Assembly (NCBI GenBank): GCA_026225945.1
Contig: JAMJFZ010001089.1
Coordinates: 4,267,501 to 4,331,500 of the forward strand
DNA: 64,000 nt
Reading direction: 5' to 3'
Source: Cricetomys ansorgei
Lineage: Eukaryota; Chordata; Mammalia; Rodentia; Nesomyidae
How positions within the stretch are numbered: the first letter of the stretch is position 1; each line of letters begins with the position of its first letter. The notes beneath the pieces were generated by a model. It was given only the letters and a program-made list of their open reading frames with translations, did no database searches and had not been told where the DNA came from. The translations under genes were made by a program, and so were the position numbers. Below, piece by piece: positions 1 through 11,507 of the stretch.

Positions 1-959
1 CATTCCAGGGCCCAGGACAGAGTGCCCAGTCCTGGCTTGGACATTTGTCTGTCACTCCTGAGCTCCCAGACCTATGCCCTCTCTTGGAGGCTTGGAGCAA
101 ACATGCATGGAGTTGCCCTTTGAGCTTGCGATGCAGCAGGCAATGCTGTGAGTGCAAGGCAGAGGCAGGATACTGCAGACTTCCATGAGATATTATGGAA
201 ACCTAGAGTAGAGGGCCCCCAAACCACTGGGGGTAGGGAGGGTGAAGGAAGGTAGCTGTCTATTGCTATAACACACCCAAGGCCGGAGAGAGGAACAGTG
301 CATCTGGCTACAGTTTTGGAGGCTTCAGCTATGACTGGTTGGAGCTGCTGCTTTTCATGGCAGAAACACAGCAGAATACAGTTGCTTACCTCATGGAAGG
401 CGAAAGACATGGAATCACACAATGCCCTGAATAGGAAACGCTCCCCGGAGGCTCAGCTGGTGTTTTGAATGCTCAGTCCCCAGCTGGTGGTTTTATTCTG
501 GGAGGTTCTGGAGACTTTGGGAATTAAAACCTAGCTGGAAAAAGTCACTGGGTGCTGATCACTGGGAGGGTGTTTTCCCTGGCCCCTCTTGTCTCCTTTT
601 CTCTGCTCTCTGGCCACTATGCTCTGAACTGGGATGCACCATCAGAGCCTCCCTACCATGATGGATTGATACCTCTGAGATGCTGAGCCATAGTCATTAT
701 CTTTCCTCCCTTTGTCATAGTGATTAGAAAAGACACTCATACAGATTCTCTTCTTCCCTTGAAGGCCAGGCACCCAGTGACTTAAGACCTCTCATTGGTC
801 CATCTCTTAATGGTGCCGTTGCCTTCCAGTAATACTATTCTAGGGCCAAGTCTTTAGCATGTGGACATTTGGGGTACACTTAAGACCTAAATTATAGCAG
901 AAGGCTTCCTGAGATTCATTCTTAAAAGAAGATTTAAGCAGTTGTTGTTAGGTTTGATT

Positions 960-1156
960 ATGAGCATGTGTGTGTTTCTGTATGTGCTATACCCATGTGA
1001 GTGTAGTGCCCAAGGAGGCCAGAAGAGGGCATCAGATCCCCTGAAGTTGGTGTTACAGATAGTTGGGAGCTGCCTGACATGGGTGCTAGGATCTGAACCT
1101 TGGGTTCTCTGCAGGAGTAGTACAAGCTTTTAACCACAGAGCCATCTCTCCAGCCC
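960..1156 (-). repeat. B2-family SINE
   Basis: The complement of the tRNA-derived B2 head is seen at the right end (GAGCCATCTCTCCAGCCC), preceded by the B2 body including CCAGAAGAGGGCATCAGATC. Confidence 0.9.
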
Positions 1157-1311
1157 TATGAAAGGAAGACTGAAAAGAGTCTACATGCTGGTGCCCCCTC
1201 TCCTTGCCAGATTCATATGCTGAGACCTAAAAACTAATTGATGGCATGAAAAAGTGGGGCCTTTGGGAAGTGATTGTGTCCTTAGGCCAGAACCCTCATG
1301 AATGGAGTTAG

Positions 1312-1446
1312 TATTCATATATATGTATATATATATGTATATATATGTTTCATATATATTTCACATATATATGGTTCACATATATATATATGGTTCTCGT
1401 GTGTGTGTGTGTGTGTGTGTGTGTACATATATATACATATATAACC
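1312..1446. repeat. Compound microsatellite (TA/CATA)n with (GT)n
   Basis: Alternating TATATA/CATATA tracts surround a (GT)13-type tract at about 1399-1424. Confidence 0.95.
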
Positions 1447-1604
1447 CATGCTTGGTTCCAGCACTCACACCGGGTAGTTCACAACTGCCTGTAACTGCAG
1501 ATCCAGGGATCTGACAACCTCTTCTGGACTTACACCTACATACATGCCTTCCCCTGACACACCCATGTACACAGAATTAAAAATAAAAATGAATATTTTT
1601 AAAA
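1447..1604 (+). repeat. B2 SINE 3' part
   Basis: Starts within GGTTCCAGCACTCACACC, continues through the CTGTAACTGCAGATCCAGGG body and ends in an A-rich tail (AAAATAAAAATGAATA). Confidence 0.75.
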
Positions 1605-1616
1605 GAAAGGGTTGCA

Positions 1617-1700
1617 TGAGGCTAAGAGTATACTTTAGTGGAGTACATGGTTAGCATCCTTGTAGCCCTGGTTTCGGTCCCTCAAAACCACAAAGGAAGA
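1617..1700 (+). repeat. ID-like SINE fragment
   Basis: A tRNA-Ala-like core is seen (GGTTAGCATCCTTGTAGCCC, then TTTCGGTCCCTCA), degraded. Confidence 0.4.
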
Positions 1701-3094
1701 AAAGGAACTCCGAGTACAGCCCTGAGTCCATGTGGGAACGTAGTAAGAAGATATCATCTGGGAACCAGGCCTTCAGCAAATCTTGGATATGCTGTTTTGA
1801 TCTGGGCCTTCTGGCCTCTCTCTGTAACTATGGAGAAGAAAATCCTATGGTTCACAAGCCACCCAGCCTATGACTTACATTTAAAAATTATATAAAAATA
1901 AAGTTCTAAAAATATCCCTTGCTAAGGGCTTGGTCATCGGCCTCTAATTCTGTTGGCAGATGACAGAACCTTCAGGAGGTGGGCTGGTGCAGGGGGAGTC
2001 TGGAGTCCTGGGGAGTAAAGCATACCATTTCAGAAAGAACAGGGGGCTGGAGGCAGACACTGGGGAGGGATGGGGAGACACTGGGGAGGGGTGGACAAAA
2101 AGACAATGTTGAACTTGTAAATGTTAGTGGCCTTTGACTTTAGATCCCTACTGATTTTATGGTGGCGATAGTACTTGCTCTGCCTACCTTCAGGAGCTAT
2201 TCTAAGGACAGATGAGATAACCACGTATGTGGTACTGCTTTGCGAGCGCTTCAGACATTAAGCCGCTTTTGGGATATCCTTGAGATTTGAGAGGGATGTG
2301 TCCCAGTATTGCGTTCCGAACATGAAAGATAAGACTTCAAAATGTGAAAGTTTTCAGGGTAGATGATCTGTGGGTCTCCTGCTGAGACGCTGTCAGGTCC
2401 AAGATAAAGAAAAGCAAACAGGCCTGAGGCCTGAGGGCCAGAGGCTCAGGGATGCTCCTGAGAGGGCTTGAGGGGTCAGGCTTGGTTCCCATGAGCAAAT
2501 ATGCAGAAAGGCCAGGTTTCTACAAGAGCAAAGGCCAGCACTACTGCAGAGCCCGAGACTAACTTGGGCTCAAAACCAAGTCAAAGAGCTGTTGCTGAGG
2601 GTCATACGGCAAGCTGGGACTCCCCGGGAAACAAAGTGATTTCAGGCTGAAAGCACTCCTCACAAAAGCAAAGCTATATTTTGCAAGGAACAACATAAAG
2701 CATCAGTTTAAGCATTCATGGTGAATCTCCAACCAAAAAAACCTGAAAACCCCAAGCCCCCCAAACATACAAGGAGGAACACTACCAAATGGAGACCATC
2801 AGAAGAGTCCGAGAGGAGTACCCATTTAGCTGTCCTGAGGGACTTGGAGAACAGACACTGGGTTAAAGAGAAACCACAAGAACTACATGGGAAGACCAGC
2901 TAACACTGTAGGACAGTTGAAAAGAGTGGAGCAGACCCAGTCTTAGAAATGAGAAAAGAACACATTATATCAAACAACACAAGGAAGTATTGATGGATTT
3001 GTAGATAGACCTAAAGAAATTATCCACTCCACTGACAAGATAAAAAATTAAGAGCGGCCAAGAGATGAGGAATGACAGAAAGTCTGTCCTGCAT

Positions 3095-3264
3095 CTAGCT
3101 GTCATTTTTTTTTTTTTTTGAGGCAGGGTTTATCTGTTACAACTCTGGCTGTCCTGGAATTTACTCTGTAGACCAGGCTGGCCTCAAACTCACAGAGATT
3201 GCCCACCTCTGCCTCCTGAGTGCTGGGATTAAAGGTGTGCACCACCACCTCCCAGCTAGCTGTC
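3095..3264 (-). repeat. B1 SINE with perfect 9-bp target-site duplication
   Basis: The complement of a full-length B1 spans about 3105-3255 with a 15-base T-run at the left. CTAGCTGTC occurs at 3095-3103 and 3256-3264. Confidence 0.93.
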
Positions 3265-3959
3265 TTTTTTTTTTTTTCTTGTGAAGGAGCCAATAAAGAG
3301 AATGAAGGAAAGGTACAATGCTAGGGTAATAGAATTTTCAAGAACAGATGGGCAGTAGGACTCCACAGATGCATAAACTACTGTGCAATCCAAGTGAGGT
3401 CATAGAAAAGCACCCTGGAAGACGCAATCAGTGGAGAACCAAAGCTGAGAGGGAGTCTCCGTACGAGCCAGGCTGGGGAAAAGAAATTGCGAATGTGAAG
3501 CAGCGTGTCCAGGCTTCATTCCTCCCTCCCCTATGAGGACACGCTGTCCAGTGTTCTCTGCTCTGGGAGTGGGAGGCGAGGGAGAGCATCTGCTTTTCTT
3601 CTTAGGTTGTTCTGTTTTGACCAACTATGTGAAAATTCTTTTTATCACTTGTGGAAAAAAAATGCATGCTCTGCATATTGAGTTTTACTAAATGTGGGCT
3701 GGTTGCTTTATCCAGCCCTTGTAAGTGGGCAAAGAAAAAAAAAGTTATTTGATATTAATGGTACCCTGAGTCTTCCTGATACAGGTTTGTTAGGTGCCAA
3801 ATGTACTCTCCAATGGGAGCTGAGATCTACTTATTTCCCTAATGAGACACAGATAGTTGAAGCGACCAAGCATGTTCCTGACATAAAATGACATTAATAC
3901 CTATATTTGGGTGTGAAAATGGTTGTAAAATTATTTTTTAAATAATAAATGACTTGATG

Positions 3960-4150
3960 CGTTGGTACGTAGTGCGGACGGTTGTGCCTGTTTTGCGCGC
4001 ACGAGGCTCTGTGTTCAGCTCCCAGCGGTGCACAAACTGGGTACTTTGGAGGTAAAGACGGGAAGATAAGAAATTCAAGGACATCCCTGGTATTTTTCGT
4101 CTTTGAGGTCAGACTAGGCTAACATAATATCCTGTCTCAAAACAGCTACA
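3960..4150 (+). repeat. Degenerate B4-type SINE
   Basis: A tRNA-like left part, then a B1-like right part ending CCTGTCTCAAAAC; heavily diverged. Confidence 0.5.
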
Positions 4151-4233
4151 ATAATGATACTAATAATAAATGTTGTGGTTACCTTCACTCTAGTGACAGT
4201 ATGTGGGCACTAGATGTTTGTTCTAAGCTGTGT

Positions 4234-4234
<1 letters not shown>

Positions 4235-4274
<40 letters not shown>
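4235..4274. repeat. (CT)n(GT)n microsatellite
   Basis: An uninterrupted CT tract followed by a short GT tract. Confidence 0.95.
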
Positions 4275-4734
4275 ACATGCACACACTAAACTAGTCTTAT
4301 GTACTAAACTAGTCTTAACAGCTCACTGGAACAGAAGAATTGAGAGCCCAAGTACCTTGTGGCAACAGAGAGATCTGTGTCTGTGTTGGTGGTGGGCATG
4401 TGAATGAATCTGTGCATATTGTTCAGTGTCAGAGAATTGCATACATGCACACCTGAACAAGTGCTGCAGGTACTGGTGCCATCGGAGTGGGTAGAGATAG
4501 CCTGTCTAGGATGCTGGGCTGGCATCTCTTTACCAGTAAGATGGCACCACAGGGGCAAAGCTTACTGAGGGAAACTCTCTACTCGTTTTGCAGCCTTAAA
4601 GCCCAGTTCACATAATCATTTAAAAGGAAAATTGAAGCTCGAAGAAGTATTCGAAAAACAGCCAGAAAAGTGAATTTGTCTTGGTATCTGTGAGTCTCGA
4701 GAGCATCTGTAATATTTATTAATATCTGGTGGGA

Positions 4735-4968
4735 TGGGGGTGGCGGCTCAGTTGGTAGAGTCTTGCTTAGGCTGCATGAAGCGTTGTGCTCTGTCCCCGG
4801 TGTTTCGGAAACCGAGCTCGGGGGCACATATCTATAATGCCAGCACTGGGGCAATGAGGGAGGGAAGACCAACAATTCAAGATGGTCTTTGGCTATGTGG
4901 TGAGTTCAAGGCCAGCCTAGGCCTTTATGAGACCCACCCCCCATCCCTATGTAAATAAATAAATATCT
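4735..4968 (+). repeat. B4 SINE (ID plus B1 halves)
   Basis: ID-like start (GGCTCAGTTGGTAGAGTC), middle CCAGCACTGGGGCAATGAGG, B1 half TTCAAGGCCAGCCTAGGCC, and an AAATAAATAAATA tail. Confidence 0.8.
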
Positions 4969-5429
4969 GGTGAACCTCCATGTCAAGTCCTTCACCAACC
5001 CCATCGTTATAAGTAAGTTAGAGAGTTCAATTTGATGTCCGTTTTACTATTCAAGTTTTCGATGCTATCTAATAAAGTCAGAAGGCTGCCATTGGTACAA
5101 ACCCTGAGACGATTGAAATGTCCTCCTTATTTCAACACGCCATCTTATGCAAATTTGTTTAGTCAACAGAACGGACGAGGTCGTTTTTTCATTTTAAGGA
5201 ATTTTAAGTTTGGTATATAACTATCAGCAGGAACACGAAGCATTTGGAAAATGTGCAGTTCGCCGGGGTTTGCCGTTAATGGCCTTGACTAATGGGAACC
5301 CAATTACCCAGGAAGTCAGTCCGGTTAGGGAGTAATGTGTGTGATTGCACATTAACAAGGTTTTCCTGTTCTTCTCCTTCGTTCTCATGCCCTTTTCTAA
5401 GCTTTTCCGTATCTTTACTGTTCTCTAGA

Positions 5430-5695
5430 CAATTTTTATATGTGTGCATATGTGTGCGTGCACATGTTTGTGGGGAGCAGGGAGGAGGCGTGGGGGTGCA
5501 GGGCTGGGTAGATGTGTGGAGGCCAGAGGACAGCCTTGGGAGTCATTCTTTGTTTTATGAGACCCAGGACTTCCACTGGCCTGCTGAATCTTCCAATTAG
5601 GATTTGTTGGCTGGCCAGTGAGCCCCAGAAATGCACCTGGCTCCATTGCTCCGGCTCTGAGATTGTAGACACATGCCACCATGTCTAGCTGAGAC
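5430..5695. repeat. Dispersed rodent repeat with GTGTGCATGTG head
   Basis: GTGTGCATATGTGTGCGTGC, then GGAGGCCAGAGGACAGCC, GCTGGCCAGTGAGCCCCAG and ACACATGCCACCATG. A similar copy is at about 10450-10670. I recall the pattern as common in rodents but do not name the family. Confidence 0.55.
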
Positions 5696-6127
5696 CAGGC
5701 CAAGACAGTGAGAAGAGTGACAGGAATTAGAGATGCTATCCAGCACTAGGCCTGATCTGTAGGAGCTAAGGAGCGAGCCAAGGTTCCCAGACTTGCATAG
5801 AAAGTACTATACTGAGATTTCTTTCCAGCCCCTTTCTGGACAACTTTAATAAATATAATTCAGACATAGATGCCTTTTGGAAAAATACCCATATTACACT
5901 ATCTTTTTATAATCACATTATTATAGCAATAGTGAGAAGAAAAATAACATTTAATAAGACCAGTAATGAAAAGGGAAACTAGAAATGAATAATAGTTATG
6001 AAATCGTTTTTTAAGACAGTAGGCTTATCTGTGAGCCCCAGGTCTTGTTGAAAGACCCTAACTTAAAAAAAGAACACAACTCAAGTTGGTTGACACCCAA
6101 GATTGTCCTCTGGCCTTCACTTGAATG

Positions 6128-6525
6128 AACACAGGCACCTATACACATACAAAACACAATCAGGCATGCACATAGGCACCTATACACACACACACACACA
6201 CAATCAGGCATGCACACAGGCACATACACATACACAGTTACACAAGCAGGCATGCAAACAGGCACATGTATACACACAGTTACACAAGCAGGCATGCAAA
6301 CAGACACATACACAGTTACACAAGCAGGCATGCAAACAGGCACATATATACACACAGTTACACAAGCAGGCATGGAAACAGGCACATACACACACATACA
6401 CAATCATGCATGCCCACAGGCACCCACCCACCCACCCACCCACACACACACACACATACATAAACAGGCATGCACACAGACACTCCCCATACACACACAT
6501 ACACAATCAGATGTGCACACACAAA
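6128..6525. repeat. Minisatellite, about 42-bp period, mixed with (CA)n
   Basis: CAGGCATGC-type unit starts lie at 6161, 6205, 6247, 6289, 6325, 6367, 6405 (variant) and 6465. Spacings run from 36 to 60, with 42 the commonest. Units carry ACACAAGCAGGCATGCAAAC and AGGCACAT blocks. A CCCA tract lies at about 6422-6441. Confidence 0.93.
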
Positions 6526-6534
6526 CTTTTCCTC

Positions 6535-6565
6535 AAAAAAAAAGAAAAAGAAAGAAAGAAAGAAG
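6535..6565. repeat. A-rich (GAAA)n tract
   Basis: A simple A/GAAA stretch immediately downstream of the minisatellite. Confidence 0.9.
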
Positions 6566-6717
6566 CCAAAATGAGATGTTCTACAGAGAAGTTGCCAGAC
6601 CTCTGAGAGGTGGTCAGTTTAGAAGAGGGTCATCCCCAGTCGACTCCAAGAGCCCACTGTGTGAGAGAGAATATCACCGGCTTCTCGTGGGCACAGCTAC
6701 AGAAATTCCAAACAAAG

Positions 6718-6845
6718 CGGGGTGCAGTCAACTGCATATGTGATCCCAGCAGTCAGTGGGCAGAGGCAGGGGCATCACTAGCCTGAGTTTGAGGCTGGCC
6801 TGAGCTATGCTTCAGACCCAATGATGTATAGCTTGTCTCTCACTC
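6718..6845 (+). repeat. Degenerate B1-like SINE
   Basis: Remnants such as TGATCCCAGCAGTCAGTGGG, GAGTTTGAGGCTGGCCTGAG and TAGCTTGTCTCT. Confidence 0.5.
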
Positions 6846-7304
6846 TCCTGTTACTCCTCAGAGGCCTGACTTGGCCCTTAGCACAGCACTGAAAACAAGA
6901 GCCACCTTCTCCATGATTTTAAGGACAGTGGTTCCCATGTCACAATTTATGTTGTTAGCTCTATTTTTTTTTTTTTTAAATTTAGGCTAATGGAGTTTGT
7001 ATAGTTGGTTAACTAGCTTTAAAAAAAAAAAAAAAAAGACTTGAGACAAAACAACCAATTGGAAAGGAAAAACTTAATTGGGACCTCAATTCCATTAAGC
7101 CAAATATAGAAAGATCATTTTTTTAAATGTTTGAGAAAATTGTTGGTGGATTGGTTCTTAGGAAAGAGCAAAGAATGTTTTAATTTAGCTGGGTATGGTC
7201 ATCTGATAGATACAATGTCTATTTTTAGTAGGTTATTTTTATTGTGGTAAAAATATACATGGCCCAAATTCATCGTTTTTAAAAATGTGTCTGTTTTAAT
7301 CTTT

Positions 7305-7512
7305 TATCTGTTTAAGAGTGTTTGTCTGCATGTATGTATATATGTGCAACATATGTGTGCCTGGTATCTGCATAGGCCAGAAGATGGCACCGGTTCCCCT
7401 GGAACTGGAATTACAGGTGGTTGTGAACTGCCTTGTGGGTGCCAGGAACCAAACCAGGCCCTCTGCAAGAGCAGCAAGCCCTCTGAACCACGGAGCCGTC
7501 TCCCCAGCTGCA
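7305..7512 (-). repeat. B2/B3-family SINE
   Basis: The complement of the tRNA-like head ends at CCGTCTCCCCAGCTG. The body has GGCCAGAAGATGGCACCGG and GTTGTGAACTGCC. Confidence 0.8.
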
Positions 7513-7514
7513 TA

Positions 7515-8075
7515 ACTCCAAAACCTTTGGACGTGTGTTTCTATGGTGTCAAGTATATTCATATTGCCTCTGTAGTCATCCCCAGAACATTTTCATCTTC
7601 CAAACTGAAACCCTGCTTACTAACCACTAATTCCCAGTCTCCCTTCCCTCAGCTCCTGGCACCAGCATTCTACCTTCTGTCTCTGACTTGGACCTCAGCT
7701 TTCATAGAAATGTAACTCTGCACCGTGTGTCCTGTTTTGATGCCTTGCTTACTTCACTTAGCACAACGACTCAAGATTCATCTGTATCAAAGTATATGCG
7801 AGACCATTTCTCCCCTTGCAAGGCTGAGAAATATTTTACTGTGGTCACACACCATGTTTTGTTCATTGATGGACACTTGCCTGGCTTTTAGCTTTTGGCT
7901 GTTAGGAACAGAACTTCTGTGACATGACTGTCATGTATCCAGAGAGACACAGCCTGGTCCTGTGGTACCTGGTCCTCAGTGAACATGTTAAAGGGTAGTA
8001 GCATCTTTACATTCCCACCAGGGACACATAAGAGTTCATTTTTCTCCGCTTCTGTGTCAGCTCTTGTAAGAAAAT
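7515..8075. repeat. Old L1 3'-end-like sequence
   Basis: It matches the recalled mammalian L1 3' pattern: TTCACTTAGCACAACGAC, CCATGTTTTGTTCATTGATGG, TTGGCTGTTAGGAACAG and TTACATTCCCACCAGG. Confidence 0.6.
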
Positions 8076-9002
8076 GCCCTTGTTTTTAGGAGAGCCATCT
8101 GAACGTCAAAGAAGGGGAGATGTGACTACTCAACAGCACCCACAGAATAGCTATGCCCACCTGCGGGCCTGCAGCCTGCTCTCCAGCTGACAGCAGCTGG
8201 ACATCTGCACTCTCGCTGTGAGCATGCCTATCCCGTGTTCCCAGGTGTCTGCTCAGTTTCTAGCCTCTGAGAGAAAAAAAAAAAAATACTTCAAGGGAAA
8301 AAAGAGAAAAATGAAACCCTGTGAATTACAGTGGTTCACACACACGTAGTAGAAGTGTCCGTCTTCAAGAAGCGAGGAGTGATAGACGCACTGTTCATGG
8401 ATGGACCAGGCAGGAGTGCGGTGGTCCTGGTTGCACCCTAGGATGAAGTTGGTGATACAGTGCCTGTCCCCCCACCCCCGCAAGCTGCATGCATCCTCGA
8501 ACCTACCATTTCTGTTCTTAGGGGGATGGGTCCTATGTCGTGGCCCAAGATCTAGGGCCGGTCTGAAATCTAAACAGGTGGAATCCGAGGCAAAAAGACA
8601 ATAAAGTTGAGTTTTGTAAACTGAATTTGTTCCATTTAAAGGATGGAGTTCTGTTTCTCAGTAGTGTCCTTTGTTTTGTTTGGTGTTAAAACAGATACAC
8701 TGCTGTGGAGATGGACTGGCAGCTGGAAGAAAGCAGTGTGCTCTGTTGTTTTCAGTGACCTTACAAAGGACAAACAGAAAGAGTAGGTGACTTTGTGCAA
8801 GGTTATCACTGGTGGAAAAAAAAAAAAAAGTCGTAACTGGTCCTTGAAGCAGGAATTCTAGGAACTGTTGCCTAGGAGAATGCATGCAGCACTGTGTTAC
8901 TAGAGAGGAAGAGGATGTGACTTCACAAGCCCCTTGAGCAGGACGCGCTGTTTGGAAAGACAGAGCTGAATTATGGGAAATATTAATTGGCACTGTCTAG
9001 AG

Positions 9003-9226
9003 CAGTGGTTCTCAGCCTTCCTAATGCTGAGACCCTTTAATACAGTTCCTCATGTTGTGGGGACCCCCAAGCATAGAATTATTTTCATTGCCACTTTACA
9101 ACTGTAATTTGGCTACTGTATGAATCTTAATGTAAATTATCTGATACGCGGATGGTCTTAGGGGACCCCTGTGAAATTGTCATTTGACCCCCAGAGGGGT
9201 TACGACCCATGGGTTGAGAATCTCTG
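9003..9226. mobile_element. URR1-type non-autonomous hAT DNA transposon
   Basis: The ends are inverted repeats (CAGTGGTTCTCAGCCTTCCT at the left; GGGTTGAGAATCTCTG at the right). The interior has ACAGTTCCTCATGTTGTGGG and a GGTTACGACCCA end. The flanks GTCTAGAG and ATCTAGGG form an imperfect 8-bp duplication (6 of 8). Confidence 0.85.
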
Positions 9227-9489
9227 ATCTAGGGACTCAGAGCAAAGACCTGTTCTGAACTCTTCAGACTGGATTCTCAAGTAACTGCCCGTGACTGCCA
9301 CAGCATTTGTTGTACGTGTTACACGATGTCCTTGACTATGCTGGATAGGCGGTCTCACCTGATCTTAGGAAAGGTTAGCCCCGCACAGCTGACACTGTAA
9401 CCTAAACACACTGCCAGCATCGCACAAGGGAAAAAGAGAAGCTGAGATTTGACACCACACTTAAGGAAGGGTTTATTCTGGCATAAGGA

Positions 9490-9632
9490 TTAAGAAGGTG
9501 ACACACACCTTTAATCCCAGCTCTCGGGAAGCAGAGGCAGGTGGATCTCTGTGAGTTGGAGGCCAGCCTGGTCTACGGAGTGAGTTCCAGGACAGCCAGA
9601 GTTACAACAGAGAAACCCTGTCTCAAAAAACT
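9490..9632 (+). repeat. B1 SINE
   Basis: ACACCTTTAATCCCAGCTCT through GACAGCCAGAGTTACAACAG to a short A tail. Confidence 0.93.
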
Positions 9633-10439
9633 GAGAGAAGGAGGGGTGGGGGCGGCGGGAGGGAAGGATACAGGCCATTGTGGCAGGAAATCATGGGGGC
9701 AGGAAGATGAGACTGCTCCATGGCGATGTGACATCACGTACACAGTCGGGAAGAGAAATTAAACAGGAAGTAGGATGACCAGGCTAAGGTCCAACCCCAA
9801 TGACCCACTTCCTCCAATGAGGCTCCACCTTCTAAAGGCTCTACATCCTTACAGAACAACACTAACAGCTGGAGACCACATCTTAAAACGCATGAGCCCA
9901 AGGGGGACATCAACCGTTTTAGACTGTACTGTTCCATGGTCTGTTACATGTTGCTGTTACATGACGTACCTGGAGGCAGTAACCTAAGCGTATTTATGTC
10001 AGACGTTCCGGTGAGCCATTAGCATACATGCTGTATAAAGACAATTACATGCAAAATGGTAGCAGAGAAATAGGGAGTCCCAGCAAGCTTCAGTGGTGAT
10101 GGCCACGCATCCTGGCAGGAAGAGAGGAAGATAGGGCAGTTGGCACTAAGAGACACCGGAGAGGGTCATACTGTAGGGTGGAGGGCTGGGTCAAAGACGA
10201 AGCAATAGTCAGAGGCTCTAGGGGTTGTAGAGACTGCAAATCTCCTCTGAAGAGAAGGAAAGAAAAGAGTGTTCGATTGTTGTTTAGATGGGAAGATATC
10301 CCTGGAAGGCAAGGGCTTTGTAATTCCCGTTGTAATAAAATAGTGCTTTCTCATTTCTAGTATCTTTATCTTTTTATGTCTGTGAGAATTTGCCAGATTC
10401 TTTACCCTTTTTTTTTTCTTTTCGTGTCTTTGTTTGAGC

Positions 10440-10680
10440 TAAGCATTTAGTCAGTACTCTCTGTATATGTGTGTATGCATGTGGGGTGCCTATGCACGTG
10501 TGTGCACGTGTATGGAGATCCAAGATCAATTTCCTCAATTGTTTACTACCTTGTGTTTTGAGGCGGGGTCTCTCACTGATCCTGGGACTCACCTCTTCAG
10601 CTAAGCAGGCTTGCCTGTGAGCCCCAGGAATCAAGTCTCTGCATCCCATCCGTTAGCACTAGTGCTAGGATAATAGAGAG
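10440..10680. repeat. Dispersed rodent repeat with GTGTGCACGTG head
   Basis: Same layout as the copy at 5430: a GTGTGCACGTGTATGGAG head, TTGAGGCGGGGTCTCTCACTG, then TGAGCCCCAGGAATCAAG. Confidence 0.5.
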
Positions 10681-11172
10681 TCACACAACCTCACCGGATC
10701 TGTGGGTCCTGGGACCAGATTCAAGTCCTTCGCATGGCAAGCATGTTGTAAGCTGAGTCATCTCTCTCCATGTTCTCAGATGTTTGATCCTCTAGCCTCT
10801 TCCTCCTGATTACAGATGTGCACCACCTGCCTGTCTGGGGAGTCTACACATCGCCACCCAGTATTGGACTGTCCTCACCCTTAAGAATTATAGGCAATCA
10901 CTCCCTTTCTAGTAGGATCAGGTTTCCCTTCCTCCTCCTTCTCTTAGCCTCCTCTGTCTGTTTTCCTTTTCTTGTGTTAAGTTGTCTGTTACTGTCAAAC
11001 GAATCTCCAAAAACGAAGTGGCTAAGAACAACAGTGCTCAGCGACTTTTGCAGTCCTTTGAAATGACTGGGTTCGGCAAGATGGTTCTTCTTTGAGGTTT
11101 CTTGTGTCACGTGGAGGCTGTAGCTGGACTTATCCAAAGCTCCAATGGACTCAATGTCTAAGATGGCTTCCT

Positions 11173-11307
11173 CAGCTGGTCATGGTAGCACATGCCTATA
11201 ACCCCAGCCATAGTGGAAGCAGAAGGAGCCATAATTCAAGGCCAGCCTAGTCTACATAGTGAGTTCCAGGACAGCTTGGGCTACATGAGATCTTGTTTCA
11301 AATAAAA
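11173..11307 (+). repeat. Older B1 SINE
   Basis: A diverged B1 (CATGGTAGCACATGCCTATA; GTGAGTTCCAGGACAGCTTG), head-to-tail with the next B1. Confidence 0.8.
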
Positions 11308-11309
11308 CT

Positions 11310-11460
11310 TAGCTGGGCGGTGGTGGCGCACACCTTTAGTCCTAGCACTCGGGAGGCAGAAGCAGGCAGATCTCTGTGAGTTCGAGGCCAGCCTGGTCTA
11401 CAGAGTGAGTTCCAGGACAGCCAGAGTTACAACAGAGAAACCCTGTCTTGGAAAAACAAA
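11310..11460 (+). repeat. Young B1 SINE
   Basis: GCTGGGCGGTGGTGGCGCAC start, GACAGCCAGAGTTACAACAG near the end, A-rich tail. Confidence 0.95.
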
Positions 11461-11507
11461 ATGGAAAAAAGGAAGAAAACAAGAAAACAACAAAAAACCC
11501 AAACCCT

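Larger units (their letters stand above)
1195..1905 (+). repeat. MaLR-like LTR, interrupted by younger insertions
   Basis: 1195-1305 matches the MLT1/MST-type pattern (GTGGGGCCTTTGGGAAGTGATTG, then CCCTCATGAATGG). The later part at about 1700-1895 matches the 3' half, with a CACAAGCCACCCAGCCTATG-type end. Between them lie a microsatellite, a B2 3' part and an ID-like piece. Confidence 0.6.

Noticed and set aside
6103..6743. Open frames of 100-177 residues on both strands rich in His, Thr, Gln or Cys
   Set aside because: They are translations of the roughly 42-bp minisatellite and (CA)n tract; multiple frames are open at once.
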